NCBI RefSeq assembly: GCF_902859935.1
Contig: NZ_CADIKI010000005.1
Span: forward strand, 124,001-188,000
Length of the DNA stretch: 64,000 bases
Source: Paraburkholderia fynbosensis
GTDB lineage: Bacteria; Pseudomonadota; Gammaproteobacteria; Burkholderiales; Burkholderiaceae
Direction: 5' to 3'
Below the pieces are notes generated by a model that saw nothing but the letters and a program-made list of their open reading frames with translations, made no database searches and was not told the DNA's origin. Of this stretch, positions 8,849 through 17,687 are shown in pieces. Position numbers and translations under genes: made by a program. How positions within the stretch are numbered: position 1 is the first letter of the stretch; every line of letters begins with the position of its first letter.

Positions 8849-9766
8849 ATGCGCGAACTCAATCAGCGACGCCTGCGGTATTTCCACGAAGTGCTGACGC
8901 ACGGCTCGATACGCGCCGCCGCCGACAGTCTGAACACGGCAGCATCCGTGATCACGCGGCAGATCCGCCTCCTGGAAGAAGAAGTGGGCGCGACCCTCTT
9001 CGAGCGGCGGGCGCGCGGCGTGCGGCCAACCGAAGCGGCGGCCCATGTACTTGAGTACTGGCGCGGATGCCAATCGCAGCAGGAGCAACTGGAAGATCGC
9101 CTGCAGGCGTTGCGTGGGTTGCAACGTGGGCATATCCGGCTCGCCATCAGCGAAGGCTACATAGACGGCTTGATGGAAGAAGTGCTGCAGGCATTCTGTA
9201 CGCAGTACCCGAAGCTCGACGTCGTGGTGGACGTGATGCCGGTCAACAACGTCCTCGAGGAAATTATCGAGAGCCGCGCGCATATCGGCCTTGCGTACAA
9301 CCCGCCAGCACATCCCGAAGTCGAATACCGTGCGACGTCGCCAATGCCGGTGGTACTGCTCGTCAATGCGCGGCATCCACTTGCGGTCCGGGGCGGGCCG
9401 GTCACCATTGACGAGATGCTCGCCTGTCCGCTTGCGTTGATGCCGCCAGCGTTCGGTCTGGGTCAGATCGTTGACATGCTCGCCTACGCGGAAAACCTCG
9501 ACATCCGTCCCACACTCACGACAAACTCGCTTCAGGTGCTGCGCCAGTTCGTGACGCGCGGCAATGGGGCAACGCTGATCAGCGCGTTTTCTGTTTATCG
9601 GGAAATCGCTGCGGGAGAACTGGTGGCGTTGCCGATCTCACACCCGATTTTCGAGACCGCCAAAGCTCGCGTGCTCGTCAAAGCGCGCAGACCGCTTTCG
9701 GTTGCAGCGGAGCAACTGCTGGAATGGATTGTCGAACGAATGACGGTGTTCGCCCGCGGCCCGTGA
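8849..9766 (+). CDS. LysR family transcriptional regulator
   Basis: 305 residues. The N-terminal winged helix-turn-helix (about residues 6-65) reads [20 protein letters not shown] with the recognition part [20 protein letters not shown]. The rest is a periplasmic-binding-protein-like effector domain, starting near [15 protein letters not shown]. Divergent from the MFS/M81 pair, so likely their activator with an organic anion as co-inducer. Start chosen as the ATG giving a standard-length N-terminus. Confidence 0.92.
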   Translation: MRELNQRRLRYFHEVLTHGSIRAAADSLNTAASVITRQIRLLEEEVGATLFERRARGVRPTEAAAHVLEYWRGCQSQQEQLEDRLQALRGLQRGHIRLAISEGYIDGLMEEVLQAFCTQYPKLDVVVDVMPVNNVLEEIIESRAHIGLAYNPPAHPEVEYRATSPMPVVLLVNARHPLAVRGGPVTIDEMLACPLALMPPAFGLGQIVDMLAYAENLDIRPTLTTNSLQVLRQFVTRGNGATLISAFSVYREIAAGELVALPISHPIFETAKARVLVKARRPLSVAAEQLLEWIVERMTVFARGP

Positions 9767-10406
9767 TATGCGCGAAGCGGCGTCGTTGCTTCCGCCACTC
9801 TTCACGGCATCCTTGAATGACTTGCCGGCGGTAAATTACCAAAACTGCATTTAATGGTCAGAATCCGGAATTTTTGCACTCAACCGTAACTCCGGCGGGT
9901 CTCTCCACTTACCTGTTCACCTCTTTTTCATCCCTGATCATGGGCCAACCGGGCCTTGGCTCTCGCCCTGACGCAGCCTATAGCCGCACCACCTTCGCCG
10001 CCCTGCGCCTTTGCCGTGCGATGAAGCAAAAGTAGCAGCGTTACGGAAGTAAAAGTAGCAACAGCCGGCAACACCATTAAAGCTGGCCACGCGGCGAAAC
10101 ATCCGGCCAGCCTCCCGAACTGACTCGGTCACGCCCGGGTGTCCCCCGCTTCGGCAATCGTCCGGCCCGATCTACGGCGATGTGACGCTCCCAGGCACCC
10201 AGCGCCCGATGAGAGAACACGCAGGTTGCGGATCCGCCCGATGCGGGGTGGACACTGCAAGATGAGTTCGGGCGCTTACGTTGCACGCAAGAGCAAAAAA
10301 CAATTCCCTTTCACTCAGCCTTACGTCGAGCCTTCGAATACGCGGAACGACATTTGCTCACAGAAGGGATGCCACTTCCCCTCTCTTCGAGCAAAAGGAG
10401 CCTGCA
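9767..10406. other. 640-base intergenic gap with a short direct repeat
   Basis: No convincing gene on either strand. It separates the LysR gene from the TPP-enzyme gene and must hold the promoter of the long plus-strand series beginning at 10407. A 17-base near-repeat lies at 10023-10062 (listed separately). Several short open frames carry no recognisable motif. The repeat could be a scar of a lost element, but no transposase sequence is visible. Confidence 0.4.
10023..10062. repeat. Imperfect 17-base direct repeat
   Basis: GAAGCAAAAGTAGCAGC at 10023-10039 and GAAGTAAAAGTAGCAAC at 10046-10062 match at 15 of 17 positions. Spaced repeats of this sort occur at insertion-sequence ends or as protein-binding sites; I cannot tell which. 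Confidence 0.6.
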
Positions 10407-12254
10407 ATGTCCGAAACTGTCGGCGATTTCATCATTGAACGACTTCACGAGTGGGGCGTCCGGCGCATCTACGGCTATCCTGGTGACGGCATCAACGGCG
10501 TATTCGGCGCACTGAACCGCGCACAAGCGGAAGCAAGGAAGCGCGAGAAACGCGAACGCAAAGACGGCGACGTAGCCGGACCAATCGAATTCATCCAGGT
10601 ACGCCACGAGGAGATGGCCGCGTTCATGGCGTCGGCACATGCCAAATTTACAGGCGAGCTGGGCGTCTGCATCGCGACCTCGGGTCCGGGCGCCTCCCAT
10701 CTGATTACCGGCTTGTACGATGCGCGCATGGATCATATGCCGGTGCTGGCGATCGCCGGTCAGCAGGCGCGCGCGGCGCTCGGCGGCCACTATCAGCAGG
10801 AACTCGATCTCGTCTCGATGTTCAAGGACGTCGCGGGAGCTTTCGTCGAGCAGGCGACGGTGCCCGCGCAAATTCGTCATCTGGTCGATCGCGCGGTGCG
10901 TATCGCGATCTCGGAACGCAAAGTCACCGCGCTGATCCTGCCCAATGACCTGCAAGACTTGCCTTACGAAGCCCCCGGTAGAAAGCACGGCACGCTGCAT
11001 TCGGGCGTCGGTTATCGCGCGCCGCGGCTAGTACCTTATCAGGATGATCTGCAACAGGCCGCCGATGTACTGAACGCCGGCAAGAAGGTCGCGATTCTGG
11101 TCGGCGCGGGCGCCTTGCAAGCCACCGACGAAGTGATGGCCGTCGCCGAAAAGCTCGGCGCGGGCGTGGCCAAAGCGTTGCTCGGCAAGGCGGTGCTGCC
11201 CGACGATCTGCCGTGGGTGACGGGTTCGATCGGACTACTTGGTACCAAACCCAGTTACGACCTGATGGCCGAATGCGACACGTTGCTGATGATCGGCTCG
11301 GGTTTTCCGTACTCCGAATTTTTGCCGAAGGAAGGCGCTGCGCGCGGCGTGCAGATCGACATCAAGGCCGACATGCTGAGCCTGCGTTATCCGATGGAAG
11401 TCAACCTGGTGGGCGATAGCGTGGAAACCTTGCGCGCCCTGCTGCCGCTGCTCGAAGAAAAGAAGGATCGCGCCTGGCGCAAGCGGATCGAAGGCTGGAC
11501 TGATGACTGGTGGAAAACGCTCGACAAACGCGCGCATGAACCAGGCAAGGACGCCGTCAATCCGCAGCGCACCGTCTGGGAACTGTCCAAACGGATTCCC
11601 GCAAATGCGATCGTCACGAGCGACTCCGGGTCGGTGGCGAACTGGTATGCGCGCGACCTGAAAGTGCAGCGCGGCATGATGTGCTCGCTGTCGGGCGGGC
11701 TCGCCTCGATGGGCGCGGCGGTGCCGTATGCAATCGCCGCCAAGTTCGCGTATCAGGAGCGGCCGGTGATTGCGCTCGTCGGCGACGGCGCGATGCAGAT
11801 GAACAACATGGCCGAACTCATCACGGTGTCGAAGTACTGGCAAGGCTGGTCCGATCCGCGCTGGATCTGCATGGTGCTGAACAACCAGGACCTCAACCAG
11901 GTCACGTGGGAGCAGCGTGCGATGGAAGGCGATCCGAAATTCGCGGCGTCGCAGGACATTCCTTCCGTTCCGTATCACAAGTTCGCGGAGCTGATCGGCC
12001 TCAAGGGCATCTATGTCGACGACGCTGAACAGATGGGCGCGGCGTGGGACGAAGCACTCGCGGCGGACCGCCCCGTGGTGATCGAGGTCAAGGCCGATCC
12101 GAATATCGCGCCGCTGCCTCCGCATATCACGCTCGCGCAGGCCAAGGCATTCGCGTCGACGCTGATGAAGGGAGATCCCAACGAAGGCAACGTGATCGTC
12201 GAAACGGCGAAACAGGTGCTCGGCGCCGTGCTGCCAGGTCATCACGACAAGTGA
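10407..12254 (+). CDS. Thiamine-pyrophosphate-dependent enzyme, pyruvate oxidase/acetolactate synthase-like
   Basis: 615 residues from the ATG at 10407, preceded by AAGGAG at 10395-10400; an upstream TTG would add 42 residues of poor quality. Three-domain TPP enzyme: N-terminal PYR domain with GYPGDGINGVFGAL and the catalytic glutamate region VRHEEMAAFMAS, a central FAD/nucleotide-type domain, and the C-terminal PP domain with GDGAMQMNNMAELITV to NNQDLNQV (the GDG-x(n)-NN metal/TPP motif). Likely decarboxylates pyruvate or a related 2-oxo acid. A lysine/arginine-rich insert (about residues 37-53) sits after the first conserved block. First gene of a plus-strand carbohydrate/redox group; the next gene follows after 7 bases. 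Confidence 0.88.
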   Translation: MSETVGDFIIERLHEWGVRRIYGYPGDGINGVFGALNRAQAEARKREKRERKDGDVAGPIEFIQVRHEEMAAFMASAHAKFTGELGVCIATSGPGASHLITGLYDARMDHMPVLAIAGQQARAALGGHYQQELDLVSMFKDVAGAFVEQATVPAQIRHLVDRAVRIAISERKVTALILPNDLQDLPYEAPGRKHGTLHSGVGYRAPRLVPYQDDLQQAADVLNAGKKVAILVGAGALQATDEVMAVAEKLGAGVAKALLGKAVLPDDLPWVTGSIGLLGTKPSYDLMAECDTLLMIGSGFPYSEFLPKEGAARGVQIDIKADMLSLRYPMEVNLVGDSVETLRALLPLLEEKKDRAWRKRIEGWTDDWWKTLDKRAHEPGKDAVNPQRTVWELSKRIPANAIVTSDSGSVANWYARDLKVQRGMMCSLSGGLASMGAAVPYAIAAKFAYQERPVIALVGDGAMQMNNMAELITVSKYWQGWSDPRWICMVLNNQDLNQVTWEQRAMEGDPKFAASQDIPSVPYHKFAELIGLKGIYVDDAEQMGAAWDEALAADRPVVIEVKADPNIAPLPPHITLAQAKAFASTLMKGDPNEGNVIVETAKQVLGAVLPGHHDK

Positions 12255-12261
12255 GCGAGCG

Positions 12262-13383
12262 ATGACTCACTCGTCTCATCCCGGCGCATCGCGGGCACCT
12301 ATCGATCACGTGAATGCGCACGCCTATCGCATTCCGACCGACGCGCCGGAAGCCGATGGCACGTTCGCGTGGGACGCCACCACGCTGATCGTCGTCGAGG
12401 TGCATGCCGCCGGCCGGAGCGGGCTCGGATACACGTACAGCGATGCCTGCACGGTCGATCTGATTCGAGACACGCTCGCACCATGTCTCTTGCGGCAGGA
12501 CGCATTGGACCTCCCTGCCCGTTGGCAAACCCTGTGGCGGCAGGTTCGCAATATCGGCCGCTCGGGTCTCGCTGCAAGCGCGATCGCGGCGCTCGACTGC
12601 GCAACATGGGACCTCAAGGCGAAGCTTTTCGATGTGCCGCTCGTCGGCCTGCTCGGCTCCGTTCGCGAGCACGTGCCGTTGTATGGCAGCGGTGGATTCA
12701 CCACCTACAGCGACGCGCAGATGCGCGAGCAGCTTTCCGGCTGGATCGAGCGCGACGGCTGCCGCTGGGTGAAGATCAAGATCGGCAGTGAACCGGAGAA
12801 AGACGTGGGCAGAGTCGAGGTCGCCCGCACTGCAATCGGCGGCGACGCGGGTCTGTTCGTCGATGCGAACGGTGCTTTCTCACCGCAGCGCGCCACGTGG
12901 TTTGCCCAGCGTTTCGCCGACTACGACGTGCAATGGTTCGAAGAACCGGTTTCGTCGGATGACAGGGAGGGTTTGCGTTTCGTGCGCGAGCACGCCCCGG
13001 CCGCAATCGCGATCGCGGCGGGCGAGTACGGCTACACCGCCGACGATTTTCGCCACCTGCTCGCCACGGGCGCCGTGGATGTGCTGCAGGCGGATGTGAG
13101 CCGCTGCGGCGGCATAACCGGCTTCATGCAGGCCGCCGCGCTATGCGACGCGTTTCACGTGCCGCTCTCGGCGCATTGCGCGCCCGCTCTGCATTTGCAT
13201 GTCGCCTGCGCGGTGCCGCGTCTGCTGCATCAGGAGTGGTTCCACGATCACGTGCGCATCGAGTCCATGCTATTCGACGGGGCGCCCCGCGCGCGCAACG
13301 GTGCGATCGCGCCCGATCTGTCGCGACCTGGCTGCGGGCTCGAATTCAGGCACGCCGATGCCGCGCCATATCTGGTGAAATAG
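12262..13383 (+). CDS. Enolase superfamily enzyme (mandelate racemase/muconate lactonizing type)
   Basis: 373 residues. N-terminal capping domain, then the barrel with the K-x-K base in RWVKIKIGSEPEKD, metal ligands in VDANGAFSP, WFEEPVSSDD and IAAGEYGY, a downstream block LQADVSRCGGITGF, and SAHCAPALHLHVACAVP near the end. These residues match acid-sugar dehydratases and racemases of the superfamily, which abstract a proton next to a carboxylate. It lies 7 bases after the TPP enzyme, so the two are almost certainly co-transcribed. A sugar-acid substrate is suggested by the GMC and GH15 genes downstream, but not shown. Confidence 0.88.
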   Translation: MTHSSHPGASRAPIDHVNAHAYRIPTDAPEADGTFAWDATTLIVVEVHAAGRSGLGYTYSDACTVDLIRDTLAPCLLRQDALDLPARWQTLWRQVRNIGRSGLAASAIAALDCATWDLKAKLFDVPLVGLLGSVREHVPLYGSGGFTTYSDAQMREQLSGWIERDGCRWVKIKIGSEPEKDVGRVEVARTAIGGDAGLFVDANGAFSPQRATWFAQRFADYDVQWFEEPVSSDDREGLRFVREHAPAAIAIAAGEYGYTADDFRHLLATGAVDVLQADVSRCGGITGFMQAAALCDAFHVPLSAHCAPALHLHVACAVPRLLHQEWFHDHVRIESMLFDGAPRARNGAIAPDLSRPGCGLEFRHADAAPYLVK

Positions 13384-13408
13384 TTTCCAGCAAGGGATAA
13401 CGACAACA

Positions 13409-14356
13409 ATGGCTTCATCCCCGATCGCAGGTCTGCTACTGGCTGCAACCGGCGCAATCACCGTCGCCGCTCTTGCTCGTCGTCCCCAGCACGGCCGTTC
13501 GGCGGTTCACGTTCCATCCCTGCACACTGCGCTGATGCCCACACGCAAGGTGCACATTCAGGCCGCCCGCAGTTTCAATCATAGCTCGGCGCTACTGGCG
13601 CTCTCGGTGCTGGCCGATAGCGCGATGGAGCACTATCGCGGCTCCTTCGACAACCCGGCCATGTACACGCCGCTAGTCTGTGCCGCTCTATCGGTTGGCG
13701 CCGGCTTGCATGGTGGACGCGACCACCGGCAGCGCACCCATCAGATCCGTCACGGCATCTATCTGGGCGCGGCGGCCGCGGGCATCGCGGGCACCGGCTT
13801 CCATGTCTACAACGTGACGAAACGGCCCGGCGGCTGGAGCTGGAACAATCTGTTCCACGCAGCGCCCATCGGCGCGCCGATGGCGCTGCTGCTTTCCGGC
13901 GCGTTCGGCGCGGTGGCCGAAAGACTGCGCAACGAACCCGAGCACGATCCGCAACTGCTCGGCATGCCGGCAGGCCGGGCGCTCGCGCTGCTGGTCAGCG
14001 CAGGTTTGATCGGCACTGTCGGCGAAGCTGCGCTGCTGCATTTTCGCGGCAATTTCCAGCACCGTGCGATGTACGCGCCCGTATGCGTGCCACCCGTCGC
14101 CGCCGCGCTGCTCGCGCAAGCGGCGCTCGGCGCACCGCGCGAGCGCTGGCTGGCCAGAGCATGGTTGCGTGTGACCACGGCACTCGGCTTCGTCGGCATG
14201 GCATTCCACGCTCGCGGCATCGCGCGCCGCCAGGGCGGCTGGCGCAACTGGAGCCAGAACCTGTTCGCGGGGCCGCCGCTACCGGCTCCGCCGGGTTTTT
14301 CGGCGCTGGCGCTCGCGGGACTCGCCGCATTGCGGCTGAGGAGAACCGAAACGTGA
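13409..14356 (+). CDS. Membrane protein with two homologous halves, function unknown
   Basis: 315 residues, several hydrophobic segments, no family I can name. The two halves repeat each other: ALSVLADSAMEHYRGSFDNP-AMYTPLVCAALSVGAG is echoed by VSAGLIGTVGEAALLHFRGN-FQHRAMYAPVCVPPVAA. The trailing blocks FHVYNVTKRPGGWSWNNLFH and FHARGIARRQGGWRNWSQNL also match, so it arose by tandem duplication. The invariant H-(Y/F)-RG, H/N-AMY and GGW residues could bind a cofactor or metal. Its stop overlaps the GTG start of the gluconate-dehydrogenase subunit gene (GTGA), so it is probably a membrane partner of that oxidoreductase. Confidence 0.75.
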   Translation: MASSPIAGLLLAATGAITVAALARRPQHGRSAVHVPSLHTALMPTRKVHIQAARSFNHSSALLALSVLADSAMEHYRGSFDNPAMYTPLVCAALSVGAGLHGGRDHRQRTHQIRHGIYLGAAAAGIAGTGFHVYNVTKRPGGWSWNNLFHAAPIGAPMALLLSGAFGAVAERLRNEPEHDPQLLGMPAGRALALLVSAGLIGTVGEAALLHFRGNFQHRAMYAPVCVPPVAAALLAQAALGAPRERWLARAWLRVTTALGFVGMAFHARGIARRQGGWRNWSQNLFAGPPLPAPPGFSALALAGLAALRLRRTET

Positions 14357-15012
14357 CCGACAAAAAGACCCGAGCCACCGACTACCCCGGCTACGATGTT
14401 CTGGACAAACGCGATACACCGTCGTGGGACGAACCGACGCGCGAGGTCATCGCACAGCGGCTCGCGACACCGGCTGAGCCGCGTTTTTTCGACGCCGTGC
14501 AATGGCGGGCGGTGTGCGCCCTCTGCTCGCGCATCGTGCCGCAGGCCGACGCCGCGCCGACGGTGCCGATTGCCGGCATGCTCGACACGCGCGTCCATTC
14601 GAATCAGGGCGATGGCTATCGTCACGCCGGTCTGCCGCCCATGCAGCGCGCGTGGCGAATTGGCCTTGCCGCACTCGATGCGGAAAGCCGCGCCGCGCAC
14701 GAGCTTCCCTTTGCGAGTCTCGAACGTGCCATGCAGGACGCGCTCCTCGAGCAGATGCAGCGCGGCCAACTGAAGCACGAAGCGTGGCAAGGCATGCCGT
14801 CGAAACTGTTTTTCAGCGAGCGCGTGCTGCACGACATTTGCGGACTTTACTATTCGCATCCTCATGCGTGGAGTGAAATCGGCTTCGGCGGCCCCGCCAA
14901 TCCGCGCGGCTATGTGCGCCTCTATTACAACCGGCGCGATCCCTGGGAAGCGGCGGAAGCCACGCCCGGCAACGAAGAAAAAGCCCGCGAGGAGAATCGC
15001 CGTGTTCGATGA
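14353..15012 (+). CDS. Gluconate 2-dehydrogenase subunit 3 family protein
   Basis: 219 residues from the GTG at 14353, which overlaps the previous stop; no upstream start fits better. Matches the small subunit of flavin-dependent gluconate/sugar dehydrogenases in length, partner gene and residues: FDAVQWRAVCALCSRIVPQ, then a helical region and a C-terminal aromatic/glycine block (PHAWSEIGFGGPANPRGYVR). Many members have a Tat signal; none is seen here, so the complex may stay cytoplasmic. The next gene, the GMC catalytic subunit, overlaps its end by 11 bases. Confidence 0.8.
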   Translation: MTDKKTRATDYPGYDVLDKRDTPSWDEPTREVIAQRLATPAEPRFFDAVQWRAVCALCSRIVPQADAAPTVPIAGMLDTRVHSNQGDGYRHAGLPPMQRAWRIGLAALDAESRAAHELPFASLERAMQDALLEQMQRGQLKHEAWQGMPSKLFFSERVLHDICGLYYSHPHAWSEIGFGGPANPRGYVRLYYNRRDPWEAAEATPGNEEKAREENRRVR

Positions 15013-16645
15013 GGCGCTGGAACAGCCGCGAGGCAGAAACGGCCGCGCGCCCGATGTCTTCGAGCGCGGCGGCTGGCTGCCCATGCGCGAGTACGCGGAC
15101 GACGACGAAGTGGACTTCGCGATTGTCGGCACTGGCGCGGGCGGCGGCACCCTGGCATGCCGGCTGGCCGAGCGCGGCTTTCGCGTGGTGGGCTTTGACG
15201 CGGGCGCGTGGTGGCGTCCACTGGAAGAATTCGCCTCCGACGAAACGCATCAGCAAAAACTCTTCTGGACCGACGAGCGCCTCTGCGACGGTGACAATCC
15301 GCTCAAGCTCGGCCACAACAATAGCGGCAAGGCGGTTGGCGGCAGCACCGTCCACTTTGCGATGGTATCGCTGCGCTTTCGACCTGAATGGTTCAAGTCA
15401 CGCAGCGTGCTGGGTTACGGCGCCGACTGGCCGCTCGACTGGCGCGACATGTGGCGATACTACGGCGAAGTCGAGGAGGCGCTGAAAATATCCGGGCCGG
15501 TCAACTATCCGTGGGGGCCGAAGCGGCCGCGTTACCCTTGCCGCGCGCATGAGCTGAATGCCGCAGCGATGATTCTCGCGCGCGGGTGCGAGGCGCTCGG
15601 CATCGGCTGGACCGCGACGCCGCTGGCCACGTTGTCCGCGCCCCGGGGCAAGGCGCATCCCTGTGTCTATCGCGGCTTCTGCGTCACCGGGTGCGCCACC
15701 AATGCCAAGCAAAGCGCGCTGGTGACATGGATTCCGCGGGCCGTGCGCGCGGGTGCGGAGATACGCGACCTCGCGATGGTGGGACGCATCGTCACGAACG
15801 ACGCGGGCCGCGCCACCGGAGTCGAATATTTACGCGAAGGGCGCTGGCGGTTTCAGCGCGCCAAACATGTGGTGGTGGCCGGGTATGCAATCGAAACACC
15901 GCGCCTGCTGCTGATGTCGGCCAACAGCCGCTTTCCGGACGGCCTCGCCAATAGTTCGGGACTGGTCGGCAAGAATCTGATGGTGCAGGCGAACCAGGCC
16001 GTATACGGCGGCTTCGATGAAGAAATCCGCTGGTACAAAGGGCCGCCCTCGCTCGCGATCACCGAGCACTGGAATTACACCGACACCGGCAAGGACTTCT
16101 TCGGCGGCTACAGCTATATGAGCCAGGGGCCGCTGCCGAATGCATGGGCCGCCGCCCAAAATGGACGCGGACTGTGGGGCGACGCGCTCGCCGCCGAAAT
16201 GCGGCGCTACAACCATCAGGCCGGACTGAAGATCGTCGGCGAAATGCTGCCTCAGGAGCGTAACCGCGTCACGCTAGCAGACGAGAAGGACCAATACGGG
16301 TTGCCCGTGGCGCGCGTCACCTATTCGCTGTGCGATAACGACAAGCGGTTGATCGAGCATTCACTACGATTCATGGAGAACGCACTCGGCGCGGCTGGCG
16401 GCAAGCAGATATGGCGCGAAACCGACGACACGTGCCACCTGAACGGCACGGCGCGCATGGGCGACCATCCGGCGACCAGCGTGGTCGATGCGGACTGCCG
16501 GAGTTGGGACATCCCCAATCTCTGGATTTGCGATGGTTCGGTTTTTCCGACCGTCGGTGGCGTCAATCCCTCGCTCACGATTCAGGCGATTGCGTGCCGC
16601 ACCGCGGATCGGATCGTGGCGCTCGCCGCGCGCGGAGAACTCTAG
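15002..16645 (+). CDS. GMC family oxidoreductase, gluconate/sugar dehydrogenase large subunit-like
   Basis: 547 residues from the GTG at 15002, with AGGAG about 8 bases upstream. N-terminal FAD-binding fold FAIVGTGAGGGTLACRLAER; GMC block GKAVGGSTVHFAM; C-terminal CHLNGTARMG and CDGSVFPTVGGVNPSLTIQA, which contain the active-site His/Asn region of the family. It should oxidise a sugar or polyol with subunit 3 (11-base overlap). The cytochrome c subunit found with periplasmic homologues is not encoded nearby, and no export signal is visible, so the electron acceptor is uncertain. Confidence 0.88.
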   Translation: MFDEALEQPRGRNGRAPDVFERGGWLPMREYADDDEVDFAIVGTGAGGGTLACRLAERGFRVVGFDAGAWWRPLEEFASDETHQQKLFWTDERLCDGDNPLKLGHNNSGKAVGGSTVHFAMVSLRFRPEWFKSRSVLGYGADWPLDWRDMWRYYGEVEEALKISGPVNYPWGPKRPRYPCRAHELNAAAMILARGCEALGIGWTATPLATLSAPRGKAHPCVYRGFCVTGCATNAKQSALVTWIPRAVRAGAEIRDLAMVGRIVTNDAGRATGVEYLREGRWRFQRAKHVVVAGYAIETPRLLLMSANSRFPDGLANSSGLVGKNLMVQANQAVYGGFDEEIRWYKGPPSLAITEHWNYTDTGKDFFGGYSYMSQGPLPNAWAAAQNGRGLWGDALAAEMRRYNHQAGLKIVGEMLPQERNRVTLADEKDQYGLPVARVTYSLCDNDKRLIEHSLRFMENALGAAGGKQIWRETDDTCHLNGTARMGDHPATSVVDADCRSWDIPNLWICDGSVFPTVGGVNPSLTIQAIACRTADRIVALAARGEL

Positions 16646-16666
16646 CAGAACCGACGGGAGGGTCGA

Positions 16667-17677
16667 ATGTGGCATCCAGGCAGTTGTAGTTGCGCCGGCA
16701 AGACCGTGGTCATCACTGGCGCGAGCGCGGGCGTTGGCCGCGCGAGCGCACTCGAGTTCGCGCGGCGTGGTGCGAATGTCGCATTGATCGCGCGGGACGC
16801 CGCCGCGCTCGACGATGTCGCGGCACAAGTGCGTGCTCACCATGTCAAGGCATTGTCATTGCCACTGGACGTTAGCGACGCCGACGCCGTTGAAGCGGCC
16901 GCGCAACGCGTGGAGTCGGAACTCGGCCCCATCGACGTGTGGATCAACAACGCGATGCTCACCGTATTTTCTCCGGTCACGCGGATCACGCCGGCAGAGT
17001 TCGAGCGCGTGACGCAAGTCACCTACCTCGGCTACGTGTGGGGCACCATGGCCGCGCTGCGCCGCATGCTGCCGCGCAATCGCGGCACGATCGTGCAGGT
17101 TGGCTCGGCACTCGCGTATCGATCTATCCCGCTGCAATCGGCTTATTGCGGCGCCAAACACGCGATCCACGGCTTCACTGATGCATTGCGGTGCGAGTTG
17201 CTGCACGAGCGCAGCCGGGTCCATCTGACGATGGTGCAAATGCCTGCGCTCAACACGCCGCAATTCGATTGGGCGGAGAACCACATGCCGCATGCGCCGC
17301 AGCCTGTCGCGCCCGTGTACCAGCCCGAAGTCGCGGCGCGGGCGATCGCATGGGCCGCGACGCACCGCAGGCGCGAAGTCTACGTCGGCACTTCGACGAT
17401 GAAGGCCATACTCGCCAACAAGCTTGCGCCCGGCTGGCTCGATCGCTATCTGGGGCGCACCGGCTACCAGTCACAGCAACGCGAGGAACCCGCCGATCCG
17501 CATGCCCGCGCGAATCTCTGGGAGCCCGTGCCGGGCGCGCATCGCACTCACGGCCCGTTCGACGACATGGCCAAAGCCCGCAGCGCCGCGCTGTGGCTGG
17601 ACACGCACCGCTCGATTGCATTCGCCGGCGCCTTGGCGCTGGCCGCCATCGCATGGCGCGGCCGTGCGCGGAAATAG
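16667..17677 (+). CDS. Short-chain dehydrogenase/reductase with C-terminal membrane segment
   Basis: 336 residues. Classical SDR: TGASAGVGRASA nucleotide motif, WINNAM, catalytic serine in VGSALAYRS and YCGAK (Y-x3-K). The core ends near residue 225; the remaining ~110 residues are an extension of unknown role ending in a hydrophobic stretch (SIAFAGALALAAIAW) that could anchor it to the membrane. It lies 21 bases after the GMC gene and 10 bases before the GH15 gene, clearly one operon. Substrate not predictable. Confidence 0.88.
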   Translation: MWHPGSCSCAGKTVVITGASAGVGRASALEFARRGANVALIARDAAALDDVAAQVRAHHVKALSLPLDVSDADAVEAAAQRVESELGPIDVWINNAMLTVFSPVTRITPAEFERVTQVTYLGYVWGTMAALRRMLPRNRGTIVQVGSALAYRSIPLQSAYCGAKHAIHGFTDALRCELLHERSRVHLTMVQMPALNTPQFDWAENHMPHAPQPVAPVYQPEVAARAIAWAATHRRREVYVGTSTMKAILANKLAPGWLDRYLGRTGYQSQQREEPADPHARANLWEPVPGAHRTHGPFDDMAKARSAALWLDTHRSIAFAGALALAAIAWRGRARK

Positions 17678-17687
17678 GAGGCGCAAC

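Noticed and set aside
10281..10406. N-terminal extension of the TPP enzyme from a TTG
   Set aside because: The ATG at 10407 has a good AAGGAG and matches the family start; the extension is low quality.
11235..12245. Minus-strand open frame of 336 codons
   Set aside because: Shadow of the TPP enzyme; composition biased to Arg/His and no start signal.
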